Part shown: positions 43,462-49,763 of the stretch, piece after piece
How positions within the stretch are numbered: position 1 is the stretch's first letter
Layout: the number at the start of each line of letters is the position of its first letter
Assembly (NCBI RefSeq): GCF_000179555.1
Contig: NZ_AECZ01000029.1
Span: 1-49,763, forward strand
Direction of reading: 5' to 3'
Source of the DNA: Solidesulfovibrio fructosivorans JJ]
GTDB taxonomy: Bacteria; Desulfobacterota; Desulfovibrionia; Desulfovibrionales; Desulfovibrionaceae
Length of the DNA: 49,763 nt
The notes under the pieces: model-generated
What the model saw: the letters and a program-made list of their open reading frames with translations, nothing else
What the model was told of the DNA's origin: nothing
Database searches by the model: none
Program-made: the position numbers and the translations under genes

Positions 43462-44184
43462 CTAAAATAACCAGATATGGTCGAGACCGGCGCCGTCGTG
43501 GCCTTCGGTGCGCCGTTCCCGCAGGATGGTTGCCGGCCGCCCGGCGGCCACCATGTTGTCCGGCACGTCGTGGGTGACCAGCGCCCCGGCGGCGACGATG
43601 GCCTGCCGGCCGACGGTCACGCCGGGCAGCAGCACCGCCCCGGAATAGACCTTGGCGTAGTCGCCGATGACCACCGGCTTGTAGGTCCGCTTGATGTGCG
43701 AAGCCTCGCCGTGGCTATGGGTGAAAACGCGCACGTCCTCGGCCACGGCCACGTCGTTGCCGATGCGCACCCCACCTTTGGTGTCCAGAAAGACGTTGCG
43801 GTTGAAAAACACGTTGTCTCCGACGGTCAGCAGTTGGGGGAAATTGAACCGCATGTTTTCCTCGGCCGTAAAGACCGCGCCGCAAGCCCCGAAAAGCCGT
43901 CTGGCCAACAGCCGCCGAAACGGGATGGAAAACGAAACCACCAGACACAGCGGCAGCTTGTCGAAGGTGTCCCACAGAAAATGCAGATGGCGCAGGGCCG
44001 GCGTCAGCGGGTACTCCTCGGCCTTGGGCAGGGTTTCGGCATAGAGCCGGATGTGGGCGATGGCCTCCAGCTCCATGGGCGGCGCATCCATGATGGCCAG
44101 AATTTCCTGGACGGCTTCAGGCATTTCGATGTGGCCGAGGGCATCCTCAATATGGGATAGGCACGCATTGAAATAATTGGCCAT
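43462..44184 (-). CDS. hexapeptide-repeat acyltransferase (240 aa)
   Basis: C-terminal half is a left-handed beta-helix of the maltose/galactoside acetyltransferase type: FPQLLTVGDNVFFNRNVFLDTKGGVRIGNDVAVAEDVRVFTHSHGEASHIKRTYKPVVIGDYAKVYSGAVLLPGVTVGRQAIVAAGALVTHDVPDNMVAAGRPA. The His of THSH is the expected catalytic base and AGRPA closes the last coil. The N-terminal 100 residues are helical and not recognised. Probably transfers acetyl from acetyl-CoA to a sugar or similar acceptor. Isolated between two composite repeats. Confidence 0.9.
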   Translation of the reverse strand: MANYFNACLSHIEDALGHIEMPEAVQEILAIMDAPPMELEAIAHIRLYAETLPKAEEYPLTPALRHLHFLWDTFDKLPLCLVVSFSIPFRRLLARRLFGACGAVFTAEENMRFNFPQLLTVGDNVFFNRNVFLDTKGGVRIGNDVAVAEDVRVFTHSHGEASHIKRTYKPVVIGDYAKVYSGAVLLPGVTVGRQAIVAAGALVTHDVPDNMVAAGRPATILRERRTEGHDGAGLDHIWLF

Positions 44185-44255
44185 CGGGGACCTTCCGGTT
44201 TTCCGACAGCGTAGCAGACGGAGCCACCGCCAACAATGCGTTTGAGGAAGAAGAG

Positions 44256-44402
44256 CCGGGGGGAACCTTTTCTGAAGAAAAGGTTCCCCCCAGGCCCCCT
44301 TCCCAAAGACTTTTAGCGGTTACTACCTGTCACCGTTAAACGTTTTTGGGAGGGGAGAGCGCGAGAGAGGGACCCTTTTTTCAAAAAGGGTCCCTCTCTC
44401 GC
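44256..44402 (+). repeat. composite B-A repeat, full copy
   Basis: B hairpin 44256-44293 (CCGGGGGGAACCTTTTC, TGAA), CCCCCTTCCCAAAGACTTTTAGCGG, short centre, ACCGTTAAACGTTTTTGGGA, GGGGAGAGC, A hairpin 44361-44402 with a perfect 20-bp stem (GCGAGAGAGGGACCCTTTTT). The A stem sequence differs from other copies on both arms together (GAGAGAGGGACCC), a compensatory pattern. Lies between the acyltransferase start and the DsrE-like stop. Confidence 0.9.
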
Positions 44403-44426
44403 ATCGCCTTCTCTCGTCCCCCTCCC

Positions 44427-44783
44427 TCACACGCTCAGGATCTTCCAGCTGTCTTTGAGGTATCCGGTCATGGGCTCGCCCATGTAGAGAACGTCCAGGC
44501 CGAGGCGTTTGAGGTCTTCGGTCACGCCGTAGCGCTCGGCGCAGGCCAGGCAGGCCAGAAGCGTCACCCCGGCCTTGCGGCAGGCGGCCACTTCGGCCTG
44601 GAGCTCGGCGTCCGTGGCGAGAAGTTTCGCCGAAGGCCCCCAGACGACCAGATGCACCTCGTCCCACCAGCCCTTGAGGCGGGAGTTCTTGGCGTACATG
44701 AGCGCCATGTTCAGGGCCGCTTCCTTGTCGGCGGTGACCCAGAGCATGACCAGCCCCGGGGCCGCGTTCTCTTGCGTCGTCAT
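44427..44783 (-). CDS. DsrE-like small protein (118 aa)
   Basis: DsrE/DsrF-like fold: LVMLWVTADKEAALNMALMYAKNSRLKGWWDEVHLVVWGPSAKLLATDAELQAEVAACRKAGVTLLACLACAERYGV. The cysteines of the AACRKAG and ACLACAE segments are candidates for sulfur relay, though the family also has inactive members. Last gene of the flavin-redox cluster, 54 bases after the iron-sulfur flavoprotein gene. Confidence 0.85.
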   Translation of the reverse strand: MTTQENAAPGLVMLWVTADKEAALNMALMYAKNSRLKGWWDEVHLVVWGPSAKLLATDAELQAEVAACRKAGVTLLACLACAERYGVTEDLKRLGLDVLYMGEPMTGYLKDSWKILSV

Positions 44784-44837
44784 GAATACGTTTCTCCTGT
44801 GAAGAGGGGCGCGGAAACAGGGTGAGGAACCGCGAAG

Positions 44838-45413
44838 CTAGCCATGAAGCCTTTGCAGCACCCAGGCCATGTTCTTGCCCAGGTTTTTCATGGTCAGCAT
44901 GCCCTCCTCGTCTGTTTCCACATCGCCGGGCTCAAGCCCCCGCCCCATGTTCCAGTAGCTCGACCCCGGCACCACCATCTGGTTGATGAAGTAGAAGTGG
45001 TTGATGGAGTTGAAGACATGGATGGCTCCGGCGCGCCGCACGGCCACCGCCGCCGCGCCGACCTTGCGCGCCAGCATGGAATCGTTGGCCAGGGCCACCA
45101 TGCCGGCCCGGTCGATGATGGACTTGATGTTGCTCGAGACGTTGGCGAAGTAGGTGGGCGAACCCAGAATCATGCCGTCGGCCGCGACCATCTTGTCGAT
45201 GATCTCGTTTAACATGTCGTTTTTGACGGCGCAGTGGCCGTCCTTTTTCTCCCAGCACTTCATGCAGGCGATGCAGCCGTGGATATTCTTGCCGTGGAGT
45301 TGCAGCAGTTCGGTCTCGATGCCCGCGGCTTCGATTTCGCCAAGCGCCGTGCGCAGCATGATGGCGGTGTTGCCGTCCTTTCTCGCACTGCCGTTTATGG
45401 CCAGCACCTTCAT
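44838..45413 (-). CDS. iron-sulfur flavoprotein (NADPH-dependent FMN reductase family), 191 aa
   Basis: Flavodoxin-like fold beginning MKVLAINGSARKDGNTAIML (FMN phosphate site SARKDGNT). C47-x2-C50-x2-C53-x7-C61 (GCIACMKCWEKKDGHC) is the compact [4Fe-4S] motif of archaeal and clostridial iron-sulfur flavoproteins (Isf). SPTYFANVSSNIKSIIDRAG is the second flavin-binding loop. Isf proteins shuttle electrons from ferredoxin, or reduce O2, peroxide or quinones. AAAGGAG precedes ATG 45413; four-base ATGA overlap with the upstream flavoredoxin gene. Confidence 0.92.
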   Translation of the reverse strand: MKVLAINGSARKDGNTAIMLRTALGEIEAAGIETELLQLHGKNIHGCIACMKCWEKKDGHCAVKNDMLNEIIDKMVAADGMILGSPTYFANVSSNIKSIIDRAGMVALANDSMLARKVGAAAVAVRRAGAIHVFNSINHFYFINQMVVPGSSYWNMGRGLEPGDVETDEEGMLTMKNLGKNMAWVLQRLHG

Positions 45414-45982
45414 TGCCTTTCTCCTTTCTTGAGCGCCTTGCCCGCGCTCCAGGCGTCGGCGACATGGTCCCCGAGCGTCCAATAGCGGTTGTCGGGCATG
45501 GTGAGCAGAAGCGGCTTGTACTTCGCCACATCCGGCTTGCCGTCGGTGAGGATTTCGCCGTCGGCCCAACCGGCCTTGATTTCGCCGATGAAAAACGTGT
45601 GCTGCGGCAGGTCCACGGCCTGGAAAAGGGTCATCTCCAGGCACAGCGGGCACTGGCGGATCATGGGCGCGCCCGCGACCTCGCCGGAAAACACGTCGAA
45701 GAGCGCGGCCTTGTCCGCCTTGCGCCCGGACACGAGCCCGCAGTAATCGGTTTTCTCCACAAGCCCCGGCCCGGGCAGGCACAGGGAAAACGCGCCGTTT
45801 TCCCGGATGCCCTGGGCCGTGTACTGGCGATGGTTGATGGAGACGCCGATCATCGGCGGTTTGTGTCCCACCCGCGTCACCCAGGCGGCGGCCATGAAGT
45901 TGGGCCGTCCCTCGACCATCGCCCCGACCAGGGTCACGGGCATGGGCGGCAGGATCTCCGGGTCCAGGCGCACTTTCTCCAT
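45410..45982 (-). CDS. flavoredoxin-like FMN-binding protein 1 (190 aa)
   Basis: Split-barrel flavin reductase-like family. Contains PMPVTLVGAMVEGRPNFMAAAWVTRVGHKPPMIGVSINHRQYTAQGIRENGAFSLCLPG, KTDYCGLVSGRKADKAALFDVFSG, PQHTFFIGEIKAGWAD. The length equals flavoredoxin of Desulfovibrio gigas, an FMN dimer linked to thiosulfate/sulfite reduction. One base after the stop of paralogue 2, four-base overlap with the iron-sulfur flavoprotein gene. Electron partner unknown. Confidence 0.9.
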   Translation of the reverse strand: MEKVRLDPEILPPMPVTLVGAMVEGRPNFMAAAWVTRVGHKPPMIGVSINHRQYTAQGIRENGAFSLCLPGPGLVEKTDYCGLVSGRKADKAALFDVFSGEVAGAPMIRQCPLCLEMTLFQAVDLPQHTFFIGEIKAGWADGEILTDGKPDVAKYKPLLLTMPDNRYWTLGDHVADAWSAGKALKKGERQ

Positions 45983-45983
45983 A

Positions 45984-46553
45984 CTATTTCAGCTCCTTGC
46001 CGATGGAAAAAGCCAGGCCAAGATCGCGGCCCAGGCCGTAGTAATGCCGGTCCTCCGGGGCGAAGATGATGGGCTTTATGGCCGCCGCATCCGGCTTGCC
46101 GTCCTTCATGCACGCGCCGTCCACTTTCACGTCCAGCACCTCGCCCACGAACATGGTGTGCTGGCCCAGGTCCTGGACATGGATCAGCTTGCATTCCACC
46201 GTAAGCGGACACTCGGCAACATAGGGCGCATCCACGAGCTCGCTTTTCACGGCCGTGTAGCCGCACACCGCGAACTTGTCGGCATTTTTGCCGGAGACGA
46301 TGCCGCAGTAGTCCACCTTGGCCACATCCGCCTCGGCGGCGACGTTTATCGTGAACGCCTTGCGCTCCATGATGGCGGCATAGGAATAGCGGGGCTTTTG
46401 CAGCGAAACGGTCATGCACACCGGCTTGGAGCAGCATATGCCGCCCCAGGCCGCGGTCATGAGGTTGGGCTTGCCGTCCGCGTCGTAGGTGCCGATCAGC
46501 CAGGCCGGTGTCGGCAGGGTCATGCTTTTCGCGCCAAGGGAGACCTTTTCCAT
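45984..46553 (-). CDS. flavoredoxin-like FMN-binding protein 2 (189 aa)
   Basis: Same fold: TPAWLIGTYDADGKPNLMTAAWGGICCSKPVCMTVSLQKPRYSYAAIMERKAFTINVA, KVDYCGIVSGKNADKF, GQHTMFVGEVLDVKVD. ATG at 46553 is chosen because GAAGGAG is seven bases upstream; an ATG at 46559, which overlaps the stop of paralogue 3 as ATGA, lies only one base from that site. GICCSKP has a vicinal Cys pair not seen in paralogues 1 and 3. Sits in the middle of the operon. Confidence 0.9.
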   Translation of the reverse strand: MEKVSLGAKSMTLPTPAWLIGTYDADGKPNLMTAAWGGICCSKPVCMTVSLQKPRYSYAAIMERKAFTINVAAEADVAKVDYCGIVSGKNADKFAVCGYTAVKSELVDAPYVAECPLTVECKLIHVQDLGQHTMFVGEVLDVKVDGACMKDGKPDAAAIKPIIFAPEDRHYYGLGRDLGLAFSIGKELK

Positions 46554-46555
46554 TA

Positions 46556-47143
46556 TCATACTCCTTCGTGTTCAGTCCGTTGCGCCGGGTAGTCCCGGCC
46601 AGCCCGCCAGCAGGGGGCGACCGGTTCGCCGACGGAAAAATACCAGCCACTGGAATAGTCGAACAGAAGCGGCCTGGCTTTTTCCAGGTCCACCTTGCCC
46701 TCTTTGAGGCAGGATTCCTCGGCGTAGGAACCGGCCAGCTCGCCCACGAACACCTCGTGGGCCGGCAGGTCGATCACCTGATGCAGCTTCAGTTCCATAT
46801 TGACCGGGCATTCCCGGATCATGGGCGCATTGCCGAGTTCCCCGTAAAAGACGTCGAAGACGCGCGACTTGTCCACCTTCGCCCCGGAGACGATGCCCAC
46901 ATAGTCCGTGGCCACGGCCATGGACTTTCCCGGCAGGCAGATGGAAAACGCGCCGGATTCGCGGATGCCCCGGCTGGTGTGCCGGAACTTCTTCAGGCTC
47001 ACGGTCAGGTACTGGGGGGCCGCGTTGTTCAGGATGCCCACATGGGCGATGGCCAGGAAATTGGGCCTACCGTCCACCATTGCCCCGACAATGGTCGCGG
47101 GCATGGGATACAGCAGGCACGTCCGGCCAAGATGACGTTGCAT
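46556..47143 (-). CDS. flavoredoxin-like FMN-binding protein 3 (195 aa)
   Basis: MPATIVGAMVDGRPNFLAIAHVGILNNAAPQYLTVSLKKFRHTSRGIRESGAFSICLPG, ATDYVGIVSGAKVDKSRVFDVFYGELGNAPMIRECPVNMELKLHQVIDLPAHEVFVGELAGSY. Starts at ATG 47143 (MQRHLGRTCLLYPM), 13 bases after the nitroreductase stop, with GAAGGCGAAG upstream. More similar by eye to paralogue 1 (both share MPxTxVGAMV-GRPNF and GxxIRExGAFSxCLPG) than to paralogue 2. Confidence 0.9.
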   Translation of the reverse strand: MQRHLGRTCLLYPMPATIVGAMVDGRPNFLAIAHVGILNNAAPQYLTVSLKKFRHTSRGIRESGAFSICLPGKSMAVATDYVGIVSGAKVDKSRVFDVFYGELGNAPMIRECPVNMELKLHQVIDLPAHEVFVGELAGSYAEESCLKEGKVDLEKARPLLFDYSSGWYFSVGEPVAPCWRAGRDYPAQRTEHEGV

Positions 47144-47156
47144 GGCGCTTCGCCTT

Positions 47157-47666
47157 CTACCAACGGTTTCTGTGGATGCGCTCGGGCTTGAACCGGTCCA
47201 CGCGCTTGAAATCGGGGCTTGGATGGCCAAGCACCACCAAGGCGTGGGCCGAGACCCCTTCGGGCAGGCCGAGCAGCGTGGCCATGCCTTCCATGCGATC
47301 GGCCTGGGGATACAGCCCGCACCAGACCGAGCCGATGCCGAGCCCCCGGGCGGCCAGCATCAGGTTCTCCACGGCGGCGGAACAATCGAGCACCCAATTG
47401 CCCGGATACTTCTCCAGGGCGTGCTCGGCCGCGACCACGATGGCCAAAGGGGCGGTCTTGACCATGGCCGCGTAGGGATGGACCGACGGGATGGCGTCGA
47501 GCACCTCCCGGTCGGTGATGGCCACGAAATGCCAGGGTTGCTCGTTGCCGGCGCTCGGCGCGGCCATGGCCGCGCGCAGGATGGCGTCCATATCCGTTTC
47601 GGACACCGGCGCGTCGGTGAAGGCGCGGATGCTGCGCCGGGTATGGATGGCTTCGAACAGATCCAT
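47157..47666 (-). CDS. nitroreductase-family protein (169 aa)
   Basis: An FMN-dependent oxidoreductase: MDLFEAIHTRRSIRAFTDAPVSETDMDAILRAAMAAPSAGNEQPWHFVAITD (FMN-binding RRSIR and PSAGNxQPWHF), GIGSVWCGLYP and HPSPDFKR near the end. Members reduce quinones, nitro compounds or flavins with NAD(P)H. The short length is typical of the small clade common in anaerobes. AGGAGG precedes ATG 47666. First gene of a six-gene leftward operon, divergent from the HxlR regulator. Confidence 0.92.
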   Translation of the reverse strand: MDLFEAIHTRRSIRAFTDAPVSETDMDAILRAAMAAPSAGNEQPWHFVAITDREVLDAIPSVHPYAAMVKTAPLAIVVAAEHALEKYPGNWVLDCSAAVENLMLAARGLGIGSVWCGLYPQADRMEGMATLLGLPEGVSAHALVVLGHPSPDFKRVDRFKPERIHRNRW

Positions 47667-47754
47667 GGGACCTCCTTTTCGGTTTCCGCTTTACGGCTAA
47701 AGACATTTCTGCCAGTATGGCGAAAAAAACAAGTAGGCACAAATAAGTTGTGTA

Positions 47755-47770
47755 GTATCCTTTTGGATAC
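47755..47770. promoter_or_regulatory. HxlR-type operator GTATCC-N4-GGATAC
   Basis: Perfect inverted repeat GTATCC TTTT GGATAC, flanked by TA/CA (TAGTATCC...GGATACCA). Lies 20 bases before the HxlR ATG and 88 bases before the nitroreductase ATG, in a divergent promoter region. On the minus strand TTGTGC and CATACT (17-base spacer) would suit a promoter for the redox operon just next to it. Binding by the HxlR product is an inference from position. Confidence 0.6.
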
Positions 47771-47789
47771 CATAAAAGGAGCGGGCATC

Positions 47790-48191
47790 ATGGCCGGACA
47801 GGGAACATCGTGCGGGCGCAAGCGCTGCCGAGGCAAGGAATACTCATGCAGCATGGAACTTTCGCTGGCGGTCATCGGCGGCAAATGGAAACCGCTGATC
47901 CTGTGGCATCTGCGCGACGTCACGACCCTGCGCTTCTCGGCCCTGCGCCGCGCCATGCCGAGCATCACCCAGAAGATGCTCACCCAGCAGTTGCGAGAAC
48001 TCGAGGCCGACGGGCTCATCACCCGCACCGTCTACGCCGAAGTGCCGCCGCGCGTGGAGTACGGCCTGACCGAGCCGGGCCGCGACATCATCCCCATCCT
48101 CGAGGCCCTGTGCCGGTTCGGCAAGGAATTCGAAGCCCGGTTCGGGCTCGAGGACGCCGGCGCCGTGCCGGACCACGCCGCGAGGCGGTAG
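47790..48191 (+). CDS. HxlR-family transcriptional regulator (133 aa)
   Basis: Winged helix: SMELSLAVIGGKWKPLILWHLRDVTTLRFSALRRAMPSITQKMLTQQLRELEADGLITRTVYAEVPPRVEYGLTEPGRDIIPILEAL, the complete HxlR domain. C-x4-C-x6-C (GTSCGRKRCRGKEYSC) at residues 8-20 supplies three cysteines ahead of the domain; HxlR regulators often sense quinones or electrophiles through such a cysteine. AAAGGAGCGG precedes the ATG at 47790. Divergent from the flavin-redox operon, which it probably controls. Confidence 0.93.
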   Translation: MAGQGTSCGRKRCRGKEYSCSMELSLAVIGGKWKPLILWHLRDVTTLRFSALRRAMPSITQKMLTQQLRELEADGLITRTVYAEVPPRVEYGLTEPGRDIIPILEALCRFGKEFEARFGLEDAGAVPDHAARR

Positions 48192-48225
48192 CGGAGTGAG
48201 TGGGGAGGAGGAGGCGGGAGGAGAA

Positions 48226-48271
48226 CCGGGGGAGGGAACCCTTTTTTTCAAAAAAGGGTTCCCTCCCCCGG
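48226..48271 (+). repeat. B-type hairpin, terminator-like
   Basis: CCGGGGGAGGGAACCCTTTT pairs with its complement over more than 20 bp, loop of two or three bases, 35 bases after the HxlR stop, followed by ACCCCCACCCTCCCCAAAAACTTTC and then T7. The downstream part matches the arm that follows B in composite copies (compare CCCCCTTCCCAAAGACTTTT), but no A half follows. Confidence 0.8.
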
Positions 48272-48631
48272 ACCCCCACCCTCCCCAAAAACTTTCATAG
48301 TTTTTTTAATCGCAAGATATTACTTGTTTTTCAAGACGATCTAGGCGTCCATTCTTCCTTCCGCCCGTCTCGAGCCGCCTGGGAGCGCTCGTTGTTCATG
48401 GATAAAAAAGAGGCGCTGACCCGAGTGCTGTATCTTTTGCATCCATATTACATTCCTTTTCAGTATAGTTTTTAAACGTGAGAAGACCCTGGTGATGGAC
48501 GTTTCTTTTCCCCTTGCCGTGATTGCCCAAGGCAACAGAATTGTCATGTTCGCGCAAGGCCAAGAATATCAGTATGTTAAAGACGTGACAATTCAGGCCC
48601 GAATGGATTTCAGACCAAATTAGTTCCACAA
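48272..48631. other. 360-bp intergenic region, AT-richer, no confident gene
   Basis: Possible short frames (for example 48399-48475, 24 codons) have no ribosome site. Bases 48300-48480 and 48530-48620 are clearly AT-richer than coding DNA here. It carries the upstream control region for the sigma-54 promoter at 48632. Activator sites were not recognised. Confidence 0.5.
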
Positions 48632-48647
48632 TGGCACGGGGGCTGCA
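48632..48647 (+). promoter_or_regulatory. sigma-54 promoter of the ZraP-like gene
   Basis: TGGCAC-N5-CTGCA: GG and GC exactly 10 bases apart. It matches the consensus TGGCAC-N5-TTGCA at all but one position. Predicted start near 48659, 23 bases before the ATG at 48682 with GGAGG seven to eight bases upstream of it. Confidence 0.8.
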
Positions 48648-48681
48648 CACAGGGAAACAAATTTCATTGGAGGCATTTCCC

Positions 48682-49407
48682 ATGCGCAAAAGTATTCGTA
48701 TCCCCGCCGCGCTGGCCCTGACCCTGGCCCTGACCGTTCCGGCCCTGGCCCAGACCATCCACCAGCACAACACCCCGGCGGCCACGACCGCCAAAACCGA
48801 CACGACCAAGACCGACGCCACGGCCGCCAAGACCGTGGACCCCAACAAGGTCTACCTGCTCCGCCAGGACTACATAGCCAAGACCGCCGAACTGCGCGGC
48901 AAGCTCGTCGCCCGTCAGGCCGAGCTGGAAACCCTGCTCGCCACCAAGCCCGACGACACCACCGCCGTCACCAAGCTCACCACCGAAATAAGCGCCCTGC
49001 GCGGCAAGCTGTTCGAACAGGACACCCTCTTCCGCATCCGCTACGCCAAGGAAACCGGCACCCCCATCCGCATGACCCGCCACATGGGCCGGATGGAAGG
49101 CATGATGATGGACGGCATGATGGGCGGTAAGATGATGATGGGCCCCAAGAGCGATGCCGACTGCAAGATGATGGGTAAGGACAAGGGAATGATGATGATG
49201 GGCAAGGGCATGATGATGGGTATGCAGCATGACATGCAGGCCATGAACCACGGCGCGACCGGGGCCATGCCCGCTATGAACGGCACTATGCCCGGCCATA
49301 CCATGCCCATGCCCGCCGCCAACGCCCAGAACACTCCGGCCGCGGCCGCGCCTGCCGCTCCCAGCGCTCCCGCCGCCCCGACCAACACAGCCCCGACCAA
49401 CCAATAA
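48682..49407 (+). CDS. periplasmic Met-rich ZraP/CpxP-like metal-binding protein (241 aa)
   Basis: Signal peptide MRKSIRIPAALALTLALTVP ending ALAQ. A helical segment (about 55-125) YLLRQDYIAKTAELRGKLVARQAELETLLAT...TKLTTEISALRGKLFEQDTLFRIRYAKE matches the LTXXQ-like chaperone core of ZraP/CpxP. Then a methionine/histidine/glycine-rich region (about 130-215: MMMDGMMGGKMMMGPK, MMGKDKGMMMMGKGMMMG, MQHDMQAMNHG) suited to Cu(I), Zn or Ag ions, and an Ala/Pro/Thr-rich tail. In Escherichia coli zraP is driven by the sigma-54 activator ZraR, and here too a sigma-54 promoter precedes the gene. Metal identity not known. Confidence 0.85.
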   Translation: MRKSIRIPAALALTLALTVPALAQTIHQHNTPAATTAKTDTTKTDATAAKTVDPNKVYLLRQDYIAKTAELRGKLVARQAELETLLATKPDDTTAVTKLTTEISALRGKLFEQDTLFRIRYAKETGTPIRMTRHMGRMEGMMMDGMMGGKMMMGPKSDADCKMMGKDKGMMMMGKGMMMGMQHDMQAMNHGATGAMPAMNGTMPGHTMPMPAANAQNTPAAAAPAAPSAPAAPTNTAPTNQ

Positions 49408-49452
49408 CCACGCCCCGCGACGCTAACCACGCAGACTCACGGAGAAGTCCCA

Positions 49453-49722
49453 ATGCGCACCGCCATAGCCGCCTTCGCCCTCATCGCCGCCCTGGCCGCC
49501 GTCCCCGCCGCCTACGCCGCATCCCAGCCGACCCAAGACACCACCGCCGCCGCCGAAAAGATGTTCACCACCATGGACACCAACAAGGACGGCGTCCTGA
49601 CCAAGGAAGAATTCGCCGCCCACCACATGGCCGACGACTTCGCCAAAGCCGACAAGAACGGCGACGGCAAGGTCACCCGCGAGGAATACCTCGGCCACGC
49701 CTCCGGCATGCAGATGCAGTAA
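49453..49722 (+). CDS. exported EF-hand protein (89 aa)
   Basis: Signal peptide MRTAIAAFALIAALAAVPAAYA then two EF-hand loops: DTNKDGVLTKEEF (about 42-54) and DKNGDGKVTREEY (about 66-78), each with Asp at 1, 3 (Asn/Lys variation), 5 and Glu at 12, so both should bind calcium. Periplasmic calcium buffer or sensor. GGAGAAGTCC precedes ATG 49453. Likely co-transcribed with the ZraP-like gene (45-base gap). Confidence 0.88.
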   Translation: MRTAIAAFALIAALAAVPAAYAASQPTQDTTAAAEKMFTTMDTNKDGVLTKEEFAAHHMADDFAKADKNGDGKVTREEYLGHASGMQMQ

Positions 49723-49739
49723 GAAAGGGCAAAGAAGAT

Positions 49740-49763
49740 GCGAGAGGGGAAACCCTTTAAAAA
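49740..49763 (-). repeat. start of an A hairpin, reverse orientation
   Basis: GCGAGAGGGGAAACCCTTT preceded by GAT, the outer flank of reverse A copies. The right arm is beyond the window. Confidence 0.75.

Noticed and set aside
47747-47776. TTGTGT-N17-CATAAA as the HxlR promoter
   Set aside because: It would place the start after the ribosome site, leaving almost no leader; the operator itself remains credible.
48399-48475. Short frame MDKKEALTRVLYLLHP to QYSF as a possible leader peptide
   Set aside because: No ribosome site, no codon bias, and it lies in AT-rich non-coding DNA.

Overview
The window is GC-rich and gene-dense. It looks like the chromosome of a strictly anaerobic sulfate reducer of the Desulfovibrionaceae (Desulfovibrio/Solidesulfovibrio type). 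This rests on gene content, not on a database match: a rubredoxin:oxygen oxidoreductase-type flavodiiron protein, three flavoredoxin-like proteins, an iron-sulfur flavoprotein, a glycyl-radical enzyme, a UPF0251 (DUF134)/DUF5320 pair, many sigma-54 regulators and a RicT-metG pair. No phage, transposase or CRISPR array was seen.

Layout. 1-5 kb: ferredoxin-like protein, cupin, and an exported DUF1800/DUF1501 pair. 5-6.5 kb: a GT39-type membrane glycosyltransferase, AT-richer than its surroundings. 6.6-12.7 kb: a complete branched-chain/aromatic-acid ABC importer (livJ-H-M-G-F order) ending in a phenylacetate-CoA ligase. 12.9-16 kb: an exported protein, a 660-bp hairpin-rich non-coding block and an unrecognised 559-aa repeat protein. 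16-18 kb: flavodiiron protein and a DksA/TraR zinc finger. 17.9-21.3 kb: a MarR regulator with its own promoter/operator, driving a cytoplasmic molybdopterin oxidoreductase and its Fe-S partner. 21.4-23.2 kb: a three-domain fusion ending in a sulfotransferase. 23.3-31.2 kb: a PocR-domain histidine kinase and sigma-54 response regulator, divergent from a GlcG/HbpS protein, a B12-independent diol-dehydratase-type glycyl-radical enzyme and its activase. 31.2-36.6 kb: PTP-like phytase, YbaK deacylase, tRNA-Lys(CUU), RicT and MetG. 36.8-41.4 kb: a chemoreceptor and a second sigma-54 two-component pair. 41.5-43.3 kb: UPF0251, DUF5320 and DUF364 proteins. 43.5-48.2 kb: an acyltransferase and a flavin-redox operon (nitroreductase, three flavoredoxins, iron-sulfur flavoprotein, DsrE-like), divergent from an HxlR regulator. 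48.6-49.7 kb: a ZraP-like metal-binding periplasmic protein behind an excellent sigma-54 promoter, and an EF-hand protein.

Two things tie the window together. First, regulation can be read from DNA in several places: perfect inverted repeats sit at the promoters of the MarR, HxlR and UPF0251 genes, and sigma-54 elements precede the glycyl-radical and ZraP-like genes. Second, a dispersed composite repeat recurs: a GC-rich hairpin (B), a pair of complementary arms around a variable centre, and a second hairpin (A), about 150-170 bp in all. Four full copies and at least eight partial ones are visible. Two full copies lie inside operons in the same orientation relative to transcription (livJ/livH and glycyl-radical enzyme/activase). 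This repeat and the diol-dehydratase locus are the best candidates for undescribed biology here.

Start codons were chosen by Shine-Dalgarno fit. Functions are from recognised motifs only; no search was run.
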